Part shown: positions 5,408-8,236 of the stretch, piece by piece
Numbering within the stretch: position 1 is the first letter of the stretch
Layout: each line of letters starts with the position of its first letter
Assembly (NCBI GenBank): GCA_007120055.1
Contig: SKOL01000172.1
Span: 1-8,236 of the forward strand
Direction: 5' to 3'
DNA: 8,236 nucleotides
From: Anaerobacillus sp.
GTDB taxonomy: Bacteria > Bacillota > Bacilli > Bacillales_H > Anaerobacillaceae
Notes under the pieces: model-generated
Databases searched by the model: none
What the model was told of the DNA's origin: nothing
Seen by the model: the letters and a program-made list of their open reading frames with translations, nothing else
Position numbers and translations under genes: made by a program

Positions 5408-7384
5408 ATGGCTGAAGAAATAAAATATACTGAAGGAAAGTTGAATAATGAGCAACAAGAAGTTCTTGAGAAATACGATAATGAATCACGTTTTCGTGTC
5501 TTTAATAATAGGTGGATTGTATTCACTGTTACTTTAATAGCAGTCGGAATGTCATTATATCATTTATATACATCTTACTTTGGAATGCCGGTAACATTAA
5601 AACATCGATCGCTTCATGTCGCTTTAGTACTGACGTTGATTTTTCTATTATATCCAGCCTTCAGGAAGTTAGATCGAAGTAAATTGCCATTTTATGATGT
5701 AGCCTTAGCGTTGATGGCAGTTTCGACAACCGTTTATGTTTTTATAGATTATTTAGGAATTGTACAGCGTGGGGGTCTCCCGAACCAACTCGACTTAATT
5801 TTTGGAACCATTCTTGTTGTACTTGTCCTTGAAGCTGCTCGAAGGGTGACAGGCTGGGCATTACCAACGCTAGCAATTATCTTCATCCTTTATGGATTAT
5901 TTGGAAGAAATTTAGGTGGGATTTTTAGACACCGTGGCTATGAGTGGAGTGACTTAGTGAATTATTTTTATGTCACTACGGAAGGGATTTATGGAACGGC
6001 CATTGGTGTTTCAGCGACTTACATTTTCTTGTTCATCCTTTTTGGATCTTTTCTCTCAAAATCAGGAATGGGTCAATTTTTTAATGACTTAGCGATGGCG
6101 ATTGCAGGTCAATCAAAAGGTGGGCCGGCAAAGGTATCCGTCATTGCAAGTGGCTTTTTAGGAAGTATTAATGGGGCAGCTGTTGCTAACGTTGTGACAA
6201 CTGGTGCGTTTACGATCCCTTTAATGAAGAAGATTGGTTATAAAAAGGATTTTGCAGGTGCAGTTGAAGCCTCAGCTTCAGTTGGTGGACAAATATTACC
6301 ACCAATCATGGGGGCTGCAGCTTTTATTATGGCAGAGATGCTTGGAATTCCATATAGTCAAATTGCACTAGCGGCGTTATTACCAGCCCTACTCTTTTAT
6401 ATAGGTATCATTACACAAATTCATCTACGTGCTTCAAAAGAAGGTTTAGAAGGAATTTCACGTAAAAACTTACCAAGAATCAAAGAAGTAATGAAAGAGC
6501 GTGGCCATTTATTAATTCCAATCTTATTTTTAATGTATATGTTGTTTTTCAGTGGAAAAACAATTATTTTTTCAGCATTCTTAACGATTTTAGTCACAAT
6601 TGCAGTGAGTATGTTGAAAAAGACGACAAGAATGAACTTCCGTGACATTCTTGATGCCCTAGAGTCTGGCGCTAGAACAGCCGTTGGAGTCGCCATTGCT
6701 TGTGCTGCTGTAGGTATTATTGTTGGTGTTGCTACATTAACTGGTTTTGGTTTGAAACTTGCTAATGGAATTGTCACATTAGGTGGAGAAAGCTTATTCT
6801 TAACGTTGTTATTTACAATGGTAGCGTGTATTGTACTAGGAATGGGACTACCAAGTATTCCAACTTATATTATTACAGCTACAATGGCAGCACCTGCATT
6901 AGTTCACTTAGGAATCGAGCCACTCGTGGCACATCTATTTGTTTTCTATTTTGGAATTTTCGCAAATATCACACCGCCAGTAGCGTTAGCATCATTTGCG
7001 GCCGCGGGGATATCCGGTGGCAATGAGATGAGGACAGGTTTCGTCTCGATGAAGCTTGCTATTGCAGGGTTTATTGTCCCATTTATGTTCGTCTATAATA
7101 GCTCGCTACTTTTAATAAATACAACTTTTATCGAGGGACTATTGGTGGTTATTACATCGGTTGCAGGTGTAGTAATGTTAGGTACAGCGGCTGAGGGATT
7201 TTTCTTAACCAGGATGAATGTATTTTTCCGAGTGATCCTTTTTGGCGGAGCACTATTGTTTATGAACCCTAACTTAATTCAAGATATTATTGGGTTTACT
7301 GTTATTGGACTAATCATATTAATTCAGTGGAGAAAATATAAGAAAGAATCTTTATTATCTCCGGTAAATTTAAGAGCTTCATAA
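5408..7384 (+). CDS. TRAP transporter fused permease (4TM/12TM, DctQM type)
   Basis: Integral membrane permease of 658 residues that would move the substrate delivered by the TAXI receptor, driven in this family by an ion gradient (usually sodium). The N-terminal part (about 35-165) is a DctQ-like small subunit with four or five membrane helices, fused to a DctM-like large subunit (about 190-640). Large-subunit signatures are GFLGSINGAAVANVVTTGAF (249-268), GGQILPPIMGAAAFIMAE (293-310), LGMGLPSIPTYI (477-488) and ITPPVALASFAAAGI (521-535). The repeated Gly/Pro-rich hairpin segments fit the two inverted halves of the transport domain. A hydrophilic N-terminus of about 30 residues and a short basic C-terminus flank the helices. 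The start is ATG at 5408 with AGAGGTG (5394-5400) upstream. Because receptor, DUF1850 and fused permease are all present, no TRAP component is missing. Confidence 0.94.
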   Translation: MAEEIKYTEGKLNNEQQEVLEKYDNESRFRVFNNRWIVFTVTLIAVGMSLYHLYTSYFGMPVTLKHRSLHVALVLTLIFLLYPAFRKLDRSKLPFYDVALALMAVSTTVYVFIDYLGIVQRGGLPNQLDLIFGTILVVLVLEAARRVTGWALPTLAIIFILYGLFGRNLGGIFRHRGYEWSDLVNYFYVTTEGIYGTAIGVSATYIFLFILFGSFLSKSGMGQFFNDLAMAIAGQSKGGPAKVSVIASGFLGSINGAAVANVVTTGAFTIPLMKKIGYKKDFAGAVEASASVGGQILPPIMGAAAFIMAEMLGIPYSQIALAALLPALLFYIGIITQIHLRASKEGLEGISRKNLPRIKEVMKERGHLLIPILFLMYMLFFSGKTIIFSAFLTILVTIAVSMLKKTTRMNFRDILDALESGARTAVGVAIACAAVGIIVGVATLTGFGLKLANGIVTLGGESLFLTLLFTMVACIVLGMGLPSIPTYIITATMAAPALVHLGIEPLVAHLFVFYFGIFANITPPVALASFAAAGISGGNEMRTGFVSMKLAIAGFIVPFMFVYNSSLLLINTTFIEGLLVVITSVAGVVMLGTAAEGFFLTRMNVFFRVILFGGALLFMNPNLIQDIIGFTVIGLIILIQWRKYKKESLLSPVNLRAS

Positions 7385-7405
7385 ATAAAGAAGGAGGTAT
7401 CTCAT

Positions 7406-8194
7406 TTGAATTTAGGATTAAAGAATAAATCAATTTTAGTTCTCGCCTCAAGTAAGGGGTTAGGTAAAGCGATTGCACAACAGTTCGCTGAAGAAGGTGC
7501 CCGTGTAATGATTTCAAGTCGTGATGAGAACCAGTTAAAAGAAGTGGCTGCAGAAATTGTTCGTACTACAGGGGCTGAAGTGAATTATAAAGTTTGTGAT
7601 ATTAAAGAGCCAGAAGAAATCAAAGCATTAGTTGAAGAAACAGCTTCACTTTACGGAACCGTTGATGTATTAGTAAATAATTGTGGTGGACCTCCTGCAG
7701 GTGGATTTGACCAGTTTGTTGATGATGATTGGCAACATGCTTTTGAGCTGACTTTATTAAGTTATGTAAGAACAATTCGTGAAGTATTACCATATATGAA
7801 AAAACAACACGAAGGACGCATCTTGAATATTACGTCATCTTCTATTAAGCAACCGATTGATAATTTAACGCTTTCTAATACTTTTCGTATGGGCGTTGCC
7901 GGCCTTGCTAAAAGTTTATCCCAGGAATTGGCTCAGCATAAAATTTTAATTAATACAGTCGGTCCAGGGAGAGTAGCTACAGAACGACTAGCTGAGTTAG
8001 ACCAAATAAAGGCTGTTAAACTTGGAGTTAGCCATGAAATCGTAAAACAACAGTCTGAAAACTCGATACCTTTAGGTCGGTATGGAGAACCAGAAGAATT
8101 TGCAAAAACCGTTGTTTTCCTTAGTTCAGAAGCAAATACGTACATTACTGGACAAATGATTTTAGTTGATGGCGGCATGACAAAAGCCTTTTAG
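7406..8194 (+). CDS. Atypical short-chain dehydrogenase/reductase (BKR-like SDR)
   Basis: Rossmann-fold protein of 262 residues, normal for a classical SDR. The start is TTG at 7406, supported by AAGGAGGT (7391-7398) seven bases upstream. The cofactor loop reads LASSKGLGKAIA (13-24), an altered TGxxxGxG, with SSRD (37-40) after the second strand. Other SDR landmarks are VNNCGG (90-95), GRILNITS (137-144), VGPGRV (185-190) and YITGQMILVDGG (246-257). The catalytic tetrad Asn-Ser-Tyr-Lys is not conserved. Aligned to FabG by motif spacing, Ser144 remains but the Tyr position is Ser157, the Lys position is Arg161 and the Asn position is Thr116. This agrees with a known SDR subgroup resembling beta-ketoacyl-ACP reductase that lacks the standard motifs. 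The gene is 21 nt after the permease and probably in the same operon, so it may act on the imported compound. Enzyme activity and substrate are unknown. Confidence 0.88.
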   Translation: MNLGLKNKSILVLASSKGLGKAIAQQFAEEGARVMISSRDENQLKEVAAEIVRTTGAEVNYKVCDIKEPEEIKALVEETASLYGTVDVLVNNCGGPPAGGFDQFVDDDWQHAFELTLLSYVRTIREVLPYMKKQHEGRILNITSSSIKQPIDNLTLSNTFRMGVAGLAKSLSQELAQHKILINTVGPGRVATERLAELDQIKAVKLGVSHEIVKQQSENSIPLGRYGEPEEFAKTVVFLSSEANTYITGQMILVDGGMTKAF

Positions 8195-8236
8195 GTGTCT
8201 CCTTTAGGTGTCTGACACCCTTCGTGGACAAATCGC
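8190..8236 (+). repeat. Dispersed palindrome-rich repeat, copy 2 (cut by window end)
   Basis: Bases 8204-8236 repeat 89-121 exactly, including the GGTGTC-T-GACACC hairpin (8207-8219). Just before it, TTTAGGTGTCT occurs twice in tandem (8190-8200 and 8203-8213), separated by CC, as if the left end of the element had been duplicated or two insertions had nested. The dehydrogenase stop TAG (8192-8194) lies within the first of these partial copies. No T-rich terminator is seen in the 42 bases after the stop, so the end of the operon transcript is not visible. Confidence 0.75.

Noticed and set aside
89..8236. Terminal repeats of an insertion sequence or transposon
   Set aside because: The copies are direct rather than inverted, and no transposase, integrase or relaxase is encoded between them. 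The enclosed genes form an ordinary regulator-transporter cluster.

Overview
The window comes from a low-GC, Gram-positive bacterium, most likely a member of the Bacillaceae. The evidence is the AT-rich codon usage, strong GGAGG-type ribosome binding sites, TTG starts, a lipobox receptor protein, and a candidate CcpA (cre) site. No species can be named from sequence alone.

Layout, all on the + strand: the last codons of a methyl-accepting chemotaxis protein (1-100), running into a palindrome-rich dispersed repeat (about 89-146), then a strong intrinsic terminator (152-189). Next is a two-component system: a membrane histidine kinase with an extracellular SBP_bac_3-type sensor domain (255-2264), overlapping by 8 nt an NtrC-type sigma-54-dependent response regulator (2257-3615). 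A 168-nt control region follows (3616-3783). It holds a terminator hairpin that is also one half of a tandem pair of near-identical dyads, a cre-like palindrome, a well-matched -24/-12 sigma-54 promoter (3726-3742) and an AT palindrome over the predicted transcription start. Downstream is a tripartite TRAP-type transporter operon of the TAXI class: TAXI receptor lipoprotein (3784-4767), DUF1850 protein (4881-5384) and fused 4TM/12TM permease (5408-7384). An atypical short-chain dehydrogenase (7406-8194) sits 21 nt after the permease. The last 33 bases exactly repeat positions 89-121.

Reading as a system: the kinase probably senses a small molecule outside the cell and phosphorylates the regulator. 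The regulator then activates sigma-54 RNA polymerase at the promoter in front of the TRAP operon, so that an uptake system is made when its substrate, or a related signal, is present. The transported compound is unknown. The regulator has every residue needed for sigma-54 activation and the promoter has exact -24/-12 geometry, so the regulator-to-target link is the best supported inference here. The least explained elements are the DUF1850 protein, the dehydrogenase with a replaced catalytic tetrad, the long inverted repeat between receptor and DUF1850 genes, and the dispersed repeat that overlaps or abuts the stop codons at both ends of the cluster.
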